A stretch of 5,692 bases of DNA from Globobulimina sp. Taxonomy: Eukaryota; Foraminifera; Rotaliida. Positions 1 through 5,692 of the stretch are shown here, piece by piece. The DNA lies in NCBI GenBank assembly GCA_003354225.1, contig PIVH01000465.1, positions 1 to 5,692 on the forward strand. The letters are read 5' to 3'. Numbering within the stretch: the stretch's first letter is position 1; each line of letters opens with the position of its first letter. The notes beneath the pieces are model-generated. The model saw only the letters and a list, made by a program, of their open reading frames with translations. It made no database searches and was not told where the DNA came from. The translations under genes and the position numbers were made by a program.

Positions 1-166
1 TAATTTTTGGGTGTTTTTTCTTCGTGTTTTGCGTGAACGTCAGTCAAACATTTATAATATAACACGTCATTAAGTTTGAATATGTTTGTGTTCGGTGGTG
101 ACGGTGCGTTCTGTGACAAAAAACACATTTTGTTAATTATCCTGGCACTGCATAGAGATACTAAAC
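1..166 (-). other. Possible intron (166-111) and continuation exon (110-1, open to the edge) of the REP-like gene
   Basis: No complete gene is visible here. Read on the minus strand, a GT directly after the AAA codon at 169-167 (GTTTAG, which contains the apparent stop) could be a splice donor. A 56-base intron would then hold a branch-like ATTAAC, a T-run and an acceptor ending GTCACAG at 111. Splicing keeps phase 0, and the next 36 codons are free of stops up to the left edge, starting NAPSPPNTNIFKLNDVLYYK. The acceptor is convincing. The donor is weak (GTTTAG, not GTAAGT or GTATGT), a 36-codon open frame has a modest chance of arising randomly in such AT-rich DNA, and the peptide shows no obvious REP motif. 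The alternative is plain 3' flanking DNA of a truncated gene. Confidence 0.3.
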
Positions 167-811
167 TTTGTATTGTTTTGTATGGATTAATTGGTCAAAG
201 GATAAATATATTGTTTGTGGGAATTGATTTTTATTTTTAGTAAATACTCGTTGACATTGATAACTGTTTGCTTTTTTATTTATGTTTGTGATTTTATATA
301 TTAATAAGCCATTTTTATCATTCATAACAAAGGTATAACCAATTCTAAATTGTATGTTATATCTATTTCGTAAGACATTACGTTCAAATGATTTAAATCT
401 CTGTTTATAAGAATTGATAAATTCAATTTGCTCAAAATTACCAAATACATTTTGTGGCGAAGTTAATGAGTTTAAAAATGAAATGGGCACATATTGGATA
501 TTGTGGTTGTCCTTGTCATGAATGAGAGATTTGATTTGTTTCAAGGAAATTGGAGTTTTATCACAAATTTTCGCGTGACTTCTGAATGATGTCAATTCAT
601 GTAATTTGCCTGCAATATAAGAATTGTATTGTTTTAAATTCAATGAGCCAGAATTTGCACCGTAAAAACGATTTGCATCAACATGTAATATCTTTTTGCC
701 TGCCCGAGACAGTGCACATGATAATATTGACTCTACGATTCCTGTTCCCGCGAGAATTACTTCAAACTCTGTTTGACCGTCTTTTTCTTCTAAAATGATC
801 CGTCTGTCCAT
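161..811 (-). CDS. Rab escort protein / Rab GDI-like protein, N-terminal part (3' end probably incomplete)
   Basis: The first 70 or so of 216 residues match the start of Rab escort proteins (REP/CHM/Mrs6) and Rab GDI: a beta strand (FEVIL), the dinucleotide-fold turn AGTGIVES at residues 21-28, a helix, then ILHVDANRFYGANSGSL at 41-57. In this family REP presents newly made Rab GTPases to geranylgeranyl transferase II, and GDI recycles prenylated Rabs between membrane and cytosol. The GTG turn with ES after it and the extra residues before the fold favour REP over GDI. The start at 811 is supported by an in-frame TAA at 824-826 and a good context (A at -3, G at +4). Residues 75-216 are open and protein-like, but I cannot align them to the later conserved GDI/REP regions; REPs often carry a divergent insert there. 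Family members are roughly 450-650 residues, so the TAG at 161-163 is either intronic or marks a truncation. REP-like start confident, full gene model not. Confidence 0.72.
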   Translation of the reverse strand: MDRRIILEEKDGQTEFEVILAGTGIVESILSCALSRAGKKILHVDANRFYGANSGSLNLKQYNSYIAGKLHELTSFRSHAKICDKTPISLKQIKSLIHDKDNHNIQYVPISFLNSLTSPQNVFGNFEQIEFINSYKQRFKSFERNVLRNRYNIQFRIGYTFVMNDKNGLLIYKITNINKKANSYQCQRVFTKNKNQFPQTIYLSFDQLIHTKQYKV

Positions 812-975
812 GTTCGGCTTTTCTTATAAAAAACTGTGAGTAGACTGCATACACAGCTAGGCAGTATGTCGGGATTCGTTACGGATCCAAGACTATGCAC
901 AAGATCGAATCCAAAACGGATGAATATACATTTTACCCCACACAAAAAGAATTTTTTTATAATATATTTGGTCAT
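812..975 (-). promoter_or_regulatory. Intergenic spacer: promoter side of the REP-like gene and 3' flank of the PDZ-SPRY gene
   Basis: This 164-base gap lies between two minus-strand genes. Just upstream of the REP-like start, the minus strand carries a T-run leading into a TTTATAA element (824-830), only about 13 bases before the ATG. That is close for a classical TATA box unless the leader is extremely short. A CTACTCACAG acceptor-like sequence lies just before it, so a 5' UTR intron is also possible. At the other end, immediately after the PDZ-SPRY stop, the minus strand reads AAATATATTATAAAAAAA, a plausible AT-rich polyadenylation region, though not a canonical AATAAA. A minus-strand frame that fills this gap (790-975) has no recognisable protein features and overlaps the REP-like start, so I treat it as non-coding. 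Confidence 0.35.
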
Positions 976-2100
976 TTAACATGCATGTACTTGTTTCATT
1001 AGTTCAAATTGACAATTACCAGAAAATAATATTATTGGATAATATGTCTGATTTTTTTCTAAGCTCATTGCTTTCCGAACCTGTACACCATTTAAATAGA
1101 ATTTAATTCTCCACTCTACCAAGTTCAAACATACTTGAATTATATCACCGGTGCTCCAGCCAATCTTATTATTCTTATAATTACTCAAATCTCTGTAACA
1201 ACGTTTTAAACCATCACTATTAAACGATCCATAATAAATGGAGTTTGTACACAATTCGTTTCCATAAACAGCTCTCGCTCCAAACTTCTCTGTTTCGGCA
1301 ATACCATTTTTATTAATTTTAATACAATCAATGTCTGCAATGCCATCTTTATTAATAATGCCGATTTCCTGTCGACAAACATCACATTTTAATATCTTTA
1401 TTGCCCATTCATAATAGCCACCGTGCTCTAAACCTGTTGATGATAATAAACAAACTCTTTTATTATAACTTGTTGCTACATCAAAATAAATATATTTCTT
1501 TGTTATAGCAGAAAGATTATGAAAAATGTGCGTTTCCAATAATGCCGCCGTATCCAATACATCTGAATTATCAGAATCTTCATCTGTTTCCGGATCCAAC
1601 TTTGTATCATTACTTGCAATTGCGGATTTATCGCAATTAAGCGTTTCTTTCTTGTTAAGCATAGTTGTGGCAGTTAATAATGGTGAGAATGGGGAATAGG
1701 ATGAGTGTGCATTATATGATGGTATATTTATACCACTTATTGGTGTAATTGGCGTAACTGCTGTTATTTCAGTGCACGTGTTAATAATTTCAACATCGAT
1801 TTTGGTATTTACTGTATGTGCACGTGTTGATAATGGTTTTTTTAATGTGATGTAAAATGGTAATTTCTGGTTGTATAAAATGTACTGAATGTCTTTGAAT
1901 GCAAATTGTATGGAAGCTGTAATTTCTTGTATTGATGCGTCATTGATGGATATTAATATATCACCAACAGATATTCCGGACTTTCCGCCAAATTGGTTGT
2001 CAATTACTTCAGATACGATATATGGATTTTGGTCATTATCACCAACACAAAAGTCAATTCCTAACAATCTTTGCGTTATTTCAACGGAATATTCAGCCAT
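976..2100 (-). CDS. PDZ and SPRY domain protein
   Basis: A 374-residue protein with two recognisable domains and no signal peptide or membrane segment, so probably cytosolic. Residues about 4-88 are a PDZ domain: LLGIDF at 12-17 is the carboxylate-binding loop, followed by PYIVSEVIDNQFGGKSGISVGDILISIND (quoted by key parts: PYIVSEV 26-32, GISVGDILISIN 42-53). PDZ domains usually bind C-terminal peptides of partner proteins. Residues 89-204 form a linker rich in Thr, Ser, Ile and Pro, with an acidic run (DPETDEDSDNSD, 169-180). Residues about 205-368 are a SPRY domain: FGARAVYGNEL at 273-283, GWSTGDIIQVCLNL at 314-327, IKFYLNGVQVRK at 332-343 and a closing YYPIILFSGNCQFEL at 353-367. SPRY domains are protein-interaction modules. 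The ATG at 2100 is fixed by a TGA directly upstream in frame. The role is probably an adaptor or scaffold; the ligands cannot be told from sequence. Domain calls are firm, the biological role is not. Confidence 0.87.
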   Translation of the reverse strand: MAEYSVEITQRLLGIDFCVGDNDQNPYIVSEVIDNQFGGKSGISVGDILISINDASIQEITASIQFAFKDIQYILYNQKLPFYITLKKPLSTRAHTVNTKIDVEIINTCTEITAVTPITPISGINIPSYNAHSSYSPFSPLLTATTMLNKKETLNCDKSAIASNDTKLDPETDEDSDNSDVLDTAALLETHIFHNLSAITKKYIYFDVATSYNKRVCLLSSTGLEHGGYYEWAIKILKCDVCRQEIGIINKDGIADIDCIKINKNGIAETEKFGARAVYGNELCTNSIYYGSFNSDGLKRCYRDLSNYKNNKIGWSTGDIIQVCLNLVEWRIKFYLNGVQVRKAMSLEKNQTYYPIILFSGNCQFELMKQVHAC

Positions 2101-2193
2101 TCAACTACGGTATGAAATTTTGTTAAATAAATCAAAAATAAAAACCATGGCAATCTGGTTTGTTTTGAGTTTATGCTGGTTGGTGCAATTTGT
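2101..2193 (-). promoter_or_regulatory. Short spacer: 3' flank of the 729-residue gene and promoter side of the PDZ-SPRY gene
   Basis: Only 93 bases separate the stop of the upstream minus-strand gene from the ATG of the PDZ-SPRY gene, so transcript end signals and promoter must share this stretch or overlap the genes. On the minus strand it contains a T-rich segment (TTTTTATTTTTGATTTATTT, about 2145-2126). I see no canonical TATA box or AATAAA. The assignment rests on position only. Confidence 0.3.
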
Positions 2194-4383
2194 TTAGACT
2201 TTCAGGCCCATCTGCAAATCAAAAAGGAAAAATAATAAATAACTCATTTGGGCTAAATCATGCTTACTTTGTTTAAAAGCTTCCACTAATTTCGACCCGG
2301 TCACATCATGCATACGTAGGAATTGTTCGAAATCAGAAAAATTATGCACACCGCATTGCAGTAAATTTTGTCGCCGCGCTTTAAACAAATCCACCACATC
2401 ATTCGTGCTCATCTCATGTATGGGTCGAATCGGAGCATCACCTGCATTCACATTGCGCTGATCCCCCGCCATAAACATCAATAACCGATCAGTAAAGGCA
2501 TCAAATTCATTTTGTGTGATAGTGGGTTGCCATTTTTTCTCTTCAGCTTGCTTTTCTTCGCCTAATATGGCATGCAAATATTGCAAACCATCCTTATCTT
2601 GATTCGCTTCATCCAAATACGTAAACTGCGTCAATTGCGCTAATAATTCCTTATCTTGTTGGAATTTTAACTGTGTCGCATCAAATTTAACGGTTAATAA
2701 ATGGTTCCACGAAGTCACTACGATTTCTAACGAGGTTAAATCATCCGCATCTACGCTGTGCGATAATTTTATCAATTCATTATTCATATAAAATAATGAA
2801 TAAAACTTCTGATTTAAAAAAGTCACAATTAAATTCCGTACATTGGTCAATGAAATTGCACGTGTTTGCGTAATGGGGTCATTGGCAGCAAATATTTGCA
2901 TATGTTTTTCAAACAATCCGTCATCGCGAAATTTATTGTATAATTCGGTTATACACTTCCTATTCTTCGCAATGGTGATCAACCATTGTTTGCTTATATC
3001 GGGCAACAACGGCAGAGATTCTTTATTTTCCTTCCAAAATAATTTCAATTCGTCAATAGTTTTCTCGTCGACATCAGTCATTAATAACTCCAAACGTAGT
3101 CTCCATTGATCATCTTCTAATACTTTCAGTGGGTTCGAGCCCGAATCACGTAATAATTGTTGAAATAACTGCACTGCGTCACGCACCGTCTTGGCTGAAT
3201 CCAATGCGGACATACACTCAAATACAAGCACAATCTGTTTAGCAATGGTATTAATACTCACTCCGTGTGTTTGCACACTTTGAAACATTAAATTCAATTC
3301 TTTCGTAATCGCAACTTCATTTTCATTCGACAACATACCAAAATAATTCTGAATCGTCTTCACCGTCAACCTGTTTTCCGCGATCTCCGATTTGATCACA
3401 GCCCATTGTCCTCGCACTGTGTCCACCAAACCTTTTAATTTCTCCTTCAGATCAAACCTCCTTTCACCTGGACCAAGGCCTCGTAGTTGTCTTTGCATTT
3501 CCTTTCTTTTTTTCAATTCTTCCAAAAATACATAAATCACCGCGTCTGCGCTGTTCTGCGGTACTGTTTCGAAGCCGGTACCGGTTAGTTTTTGTAAATC
3601 ATTCCATTCTGCAAACCATTTTTGTAGAGTAGCTGCGTCGATTTCATCTTTGTGTAACTGTCGACCGGTCAGCTCTTTATTATATATTATCTGCACTAAT
3701 ATTTCTATAATAAAATCTGGCGATACTGACTTAAATTCCTTCCGCATTGACCTCAGCCAATCGGCAATCTCATACGTGCCCATATTACGCAATTGTTCCA
3801 TATTCCATTTCCTTTCCTGTTCATTAATCAACGCCTTCCAGATCGACACACAAATCTTGGAAGTACTCATTTGCTGCATCATTAGTAACAACTTGGCATT
3901 TTGTGCAACTACGCCCCAATTCCCATTAATAATGGCATTCAAGCTTAAATCATGCCAATTTTCTAATTTTATGTAGATTTTATTCAATTCTTTGATATCC
4001 GCCGCCCAAAACATGCGCGAAGGTGCGAAGGTCCAAAAAAATGTATCAATTTGCGATTTGAATAATTTTGCTTTGTTAAACGTTTGGAATAACTGCTCGC
4101 AGCTCGACTGTCGACCGGATGATACCACGCCGCCCGAAGATTGAAAGACATTATGAATATCCGAAAAATTTGTATTTTTAGATAAAATATCCACCACTGC
4201 CACCTCGGTTTGTAGCTGTGCGATATTGGTTAGTTTGGTAATCCAAAATGCATGAAATGCGTCTAACCGATCTTTGGTGGACAATTGATTATAATTTTGG
4301 GTCCTACGCAGCGCAGATAACAATTTGATATATTCTTTACCAGTTTTACTCACTAAATAATTAAGAATGGCATCTGTTTTCAT
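2194..4383 (-). CDS. Uncharacterised 729-residue, largely helical protein with a weak SAM-like C-terminal stretch
   Basis: I do not recognise the family with certainty. The protein is long, uninterrupted and well formed, rich in Lys, Glu, Gln, Leu and Trp, with amphipathic helix patterns throughout and charged stretches such as LEELKKRKEMQRQLR (287-301). It has no signal peptide, clear transmembrane helix, P-loop or zinc-finger pattern. Conserved-looking spots are TFFWTFAPSRMFWAADIKEL (114-133) and NGNWGVVAQNAKLLLMM (153-169). Residues about 656-712 (HEMSTNDVVDLF, then FSDFEQFLRMHDVTGSKLV) fit a SAM domain loosely: a DV-plus-hydrophobic helix, a central F, and a D-x-TG-x-x-L turn. It resembles the helical parts of very large ATPase/ubiquitin-ligase proteins of the RNF213 type only in general flavour, so I do not assign that name. 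The ATG at 4383 follows an in-frame stop at about 4410-4408, but it overlaps the divergent neighbour's start by 17 bp, so a spliced upstream exon or an N-terminal truncation is possible. G+C is higher than in the neighbours (often 40-50% per line). Confidence 0.75.
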   Translation of the reverse strand: MKTDAILNYLVSKTGKEYIKLLSALRRTQNYNQLSTKDRLDAFHAFWITKLTNIAQLQTEVAVVDILSKNTNFSDIHNVFQSSGGVVSSGRQSSCEQLFQTFNKAKLFKSQIDTFFWTFAPSRMFWAADIKELNKIYIKLENWHDLSLNAIINGNWGVVAQNAKLLLMMQQMSTSKICVSIWKALINEQERKWNMEQLRNMGTYEIADWLRSMRKEFKSVSPDFIIEILVQIIYNKELTGRQLHKDEIDAATLQKWFAEWNDLQKLTGTGFETVPQNSADAVIYVFLEELKKRKEMQRQLRGLGPGERRFDLKEKLKGLVDTVRGQWAVIKSEIAENRLTVKTIQNYFGMLSNENEVAITKELNLMFQSVQTHGVSINTIAKQIVLVFECMSALDSAKTVRDAVQLFQQLLRDSGSNPLKVLEDDQWRLRLELLMTDVDEKTIDELKLFWKENKESLPLLPDISKQWLITIAKNRKCITELYNKFRDDGLFEKHMQIFAANDPITQTRAISLTNVRNLIVTFLNQKFYSLFYMNNELIKLSHSVDADDLTSLEIVVTSWNHLLTVKFDATQLKFQQDKELLAQLTQFTYLDEANQDKDGLQYLHAILGEEKQAEEKKWQPTITQNEFDAFTDRLLMFMAGDQRNVNAGDAPIRPIHEMSTNDVVDLFKARRQNLLQCGVHNFSDFEQFLRMHDVTGSKLVEAFKQSKHDLAQMSYLLFFLFDLQMGLKV

Positions 4384-5620
4384 ATTATTTTCATTCTTCT
4401 TTCGCGCTATTCATTCAACAGATACTTCATGTGAGGTCACAACAGATACTTTATGCATCAATCAAGTGACAAATGAAGGCTTTGGTGATGTAACAAATCG
4501 TTATGCATTTGCAATGCAAACATTCAAAGGATCAGTGATGGTCGCAACACTAAACGCAGTACATGTTCCCGCTGGAATCGTTGCATTTTCATTGGGAAAA
4601 GAATTTGAAACAAAAGGGACACAGATACACCAAGGGAATATAAACAATACTGTATGGAATTGGACAGAAATTGTAAACAAAGGACTTGGAGATATTTGGA
4701 ATTTTGGTGTGAGAAAGTTTGTAATTGCAGGCAATTATATGTATGCAGTGACTGCAAATTATCGATATGGATTTGAAATATGGAGAAGGAGAACCAAAGG
4801 AGAACATGTACAATTTGAGCATGTAATGACTGGCGGGTTTGGTGATAAAAACAACCTCTCTGGTCGAGGCATGATAGTATTTCGTAGCTATTTGTATATT
4901 GGCGCTGAGAATCGGCAAAGTGGCGCAAAACTTTATCGGAGACATTTGACAGAAAATGGAGGTTTTGTGTTTGACTCTTTGTGGCAAGCAATCTCACGGA
5001 ATGGATTTGGCGATGTCAATAATATTTGGATTGGTGATATGATAGAGTTTAATGGTTATTTATATGCAGGCACATTGAATGAAAATGGAATGCAATTATG
5101 GCGAAGTAAAGATGGTACTACGTTTGAAAATGTGTTTAAAAATGGAAATGGAAATGGTACAGAGAGCTCGAGTAATACTGCCGTAATGAAATTGTATGTT
5201 TACAATGGTAGATTGTATATTGGAACGATGAATATGTTGAAAGGAGCCAGTTTATATGTGAATAATGACTCTGAAGGATTATTATTTGTTGTTGTGTTTG
5301 TAAATGGAAATGGTAATCATTGGAATGTATATGTGTGGTACATGCAAGACTTTAATGATCGTTTATATGTTGGAACACTGGATTTGAGTGAGGATGGATA
5401 TGGAATTCCAGGCTTTGATTTATTTTCGTCCAAGGAAGCCTTGCCTGGTTCAAATGATTGGATCAATGAAACATTGGATGGATTTCATCATAAAGGACAG
5501 GGTGGAATACGAACGATGGCGGTTACTGAGGATGCTGACACGATGATTATTGGCAGTGCTACTGATCAGCGAGAAAATGGTTGTATTGTGTTTACAGCAA
5601 CTGCAATTGATCGTTCTTGA
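4367..5620 (+). CDS. Secreted seven-repeat beta-propeller-like protein
   Basis: A 417-residue protein that begins with a likely signal peptide (hydrophobic VFILFSFFF at 4-12, cleavage plausible after IHS at 15-17). Seven repeats of about 40-50 residues follow, each with a Gly-rich turn of the NGFGDxxN type and then a strand pair of the form NGYLYAGTLN and a closing aromatic strand such as MQLWRS. The turns lie near residues 37-44, 105-111, 156-163, 212-219, 258-264, 312-317 and 372-380; the strand pairs near 53-64, 120-131, 173-182, 229-238, 280-289, 330-339 and 390-400. Seven such units suggest a seven-bladed propeller. Five N-glycosylation sequons (N93, N98, N163, N263, N367) fit passage through the ER. 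Repeats of this style are, to my knowledge, mainly seen in uncharacterised bacterial and archaeal proteins, so horizontal transfer is possible. No catalytic residues are evident; a binding or surface role is a guess. The start has A at -3 and G at +4, a stop lies just upstream in frame, and the next Met (residue 50) would lose the signal peptide and cut into repeat 1. Confidence 0.83.
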   Translation: MASVFILFSFFFRAIHSTDTSCEVTTDTLCINQVTNEGFGDVTNRYAFAMQTFKGSVMVATLNAVHVPAGIVAFSLGKEFETKGTQIHQGNINNTVWNWTEIVNKGLGDIWNFGVRKFVIAGNYMYAVTANYRYGFEIWRRRTKGEHVQFEHVMTGGFGDKNNLSGRGMIVFRSYLYIGAENRQSGAKLYRRHLTENGGFVFDSLWQAISRNGFGDVNNIWIGDMIEFNGYLYAGTLNENGMQLWRSKDGTTFENVFKNGNGNGTESSSNTAVMKLYVYNGRLYIGTMNMLKGASLYVNNDSEGLLFVVVFVNGNGNHWNVYVWYMQDFNDRLYVGTLDLSEDGYGIPGFDLFSSKEALPGSNDWINETLDGFHHKGQGGIRTMAVTEDADTMIIGSATDQRENGCIVFTATAIDRS

Positions 5621-5691
5621 TTATTATTGTTTAGATTAAATGTACCATTTTTATCTTTGACCTCATTCACAAAATGATAAATATATTCATT
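5566..5691 (-). CDS. Possible C-terminal end of a convergent gene (partial, open to the right edge)
   Basis: The 72 bases after the propeller stop hold no plus-strand gene. On the minus strand, one frame is open from 5691 through to a TGA at 5568-5566, giving 41 codons that begin NEYIYHFVNEVKDKNGTFNL. The residue mix looks protein-like (charged, Asn-rich, alternating hydrophobics) and could be the C-terminus of a gene entering from the right, overlapping the last 55 bases of the propeller gene tail-to-tail. There is no domain evidence, and 41 codons open by chance is only mildly unlikely at this base composition, so this is a flag and not a firm gene. Otherwise the stretch is 3' flanking DNA of the propeller gene, in which I see no canonical AATAAA. 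Confidence 0.2.
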   Translation of the reverse strand, partial: NEYIYHFVNEVKDKNGTFNLNNNNQERSIAVAVNTIQPFSR

Positions 5692-5692
5692 A

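Noticed and set aside
586-798. Plus-strand open frame of 70 codons
   Set aside because: It lies antisense to the conserved REP-like start and has no protein features of its own.
790-975. Minus-strand open frame of 61 codons between the REP-like and PDZ-SPRY genes
   Set aside because: It overlaps the REP-like start in another frame, begins right at the PDZ-SPRY stop, and its Cys/Phe/Ile-rich sequence has no recognisable motif.
2101-2196. Splicing the 729-residue gene onto the PDZ-SPRY gene as one protein
   Set aside because: The acceptor next to the PDZ-SPRY ATG gives a frame that hits a stop within a few codons, and there is no pyrimidine-rich tract before it.
1889-2197. Plus-strand open frame of 102 codons across the PDZ start and spacer
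   Set aside because: Most of it is antisense to the PDZ domain, whose sequence is clearly the coding one.
2843-3976. Plus-strand open frames (2843-3109 and 3650-3976)
   Set aside because: Both lie fully antisense to the long 729-residue gene and look like reverse-strand shadows, with no homology signal.
2194-4383. Naming the 729-residue protein as RNF213-like
   Set aside because: The resemblance is only a general helical, Trp- and Lys-rich flavour. No AAA ATPase motif or RING finger is present, and I could not align a specific block.
4501-4997. Three overlapping minus-strand open frames
   Set aside because: All lie antisense to the propeller repeats, whose periodic pattern proves the plus strand is coding here.
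1-5692. Bacterial or large-DNA-virus origin of the window
   Set aside because: The starts lack ribosome-binding-site spacing, and REP, PDZ and SPRY domains point to a eukaryote. No viral hallmark gene or known giant-virus promoter motif was seen. A virus cannot be fully excluded from 5.7 kb.
1-5692. tRNA or rRNA genes, CRISPR arrays, insertion sequences, long terminal repeats
   Set aside because: No cloverleaf-like segment, regularly spaced repeat, transposase frame or long direct or inverted repeat was noticed on either strand.

Overview
The window looks like protist nuclear DNA. It is AT-rich (about 30-37% G+C in most lines I counted by hand), and its gene products belong to eukaryotic families: a Rab-escort-protein-like N-terminus, a PDZ+SPRY protein, and a secreted repeat protein with a signal peptide and N-glycosylation sequons. 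No Shine-Dalgarno-like spacing precedes the starts. The PDZ-SPRY protein recalls SPRY proteins I associate with foraminifera such as Reticulomyxa, but that is memory of style, not a search result, and the taxonomy stays open. A large DNA virus would also give compact, intron-poor genes, but I saw no viral hallmark gene or promoter motif.

Layout, left to right. (1) On the minus strand, 161-811 is the start of a Rab escort protein / GDI-like gene. It is far too short for the family. A plausible 56-base intron (111-166) would open a reading frame running to the left edge (110-1), so the gene probably continues outside the window. (2) A 164-base spacer (812-975) holds the 3' end of the next gene and the promoter side of the REP-like gene. 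(3) On the minus strand, 976-2100 encodes a 374-residue protein with an N-terminal PDZ domain, an acidic low-complexity linker and a C-terminal SPRY domain. (4) After a 93-base spacer, 2194-4383 on the minus strand encodes a 729-residue, mostly helical protein of unknown function with a weak SAM-like stretch near its C-terminus. It is visibly richer in G+C than its neighbours. (5) On the plus strand, 4367-5620 encodes a 417-residue protein with a signal peptide and seven repeats of about 40-50 residues, read here as a secreted seven-bladed beta-propeller. (6) The last 72 bases hold no plus-strand gene, but a minus-strand frame is open from 5691 to 5566 and could be the end of a convergent gene.

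The three minus-strand genes lie head-to-tail with short gaps, and the propeller gene diverges from them. Its start codon overlaps the start of the 729-residue gene by 17 bp, so no intergenic DNA is left for either promoter. I see no shared pathway: Rab prenylation, PDZ/SPRY scaffolding and a secreted propeller look like ordinary neighbours in a compact genome. The points most worth checking are the head-to-head overlap, the propeller gene with its prokaryote-like repeat pattern, the composition break at the 729-residue gene, and the REP-like gene model.
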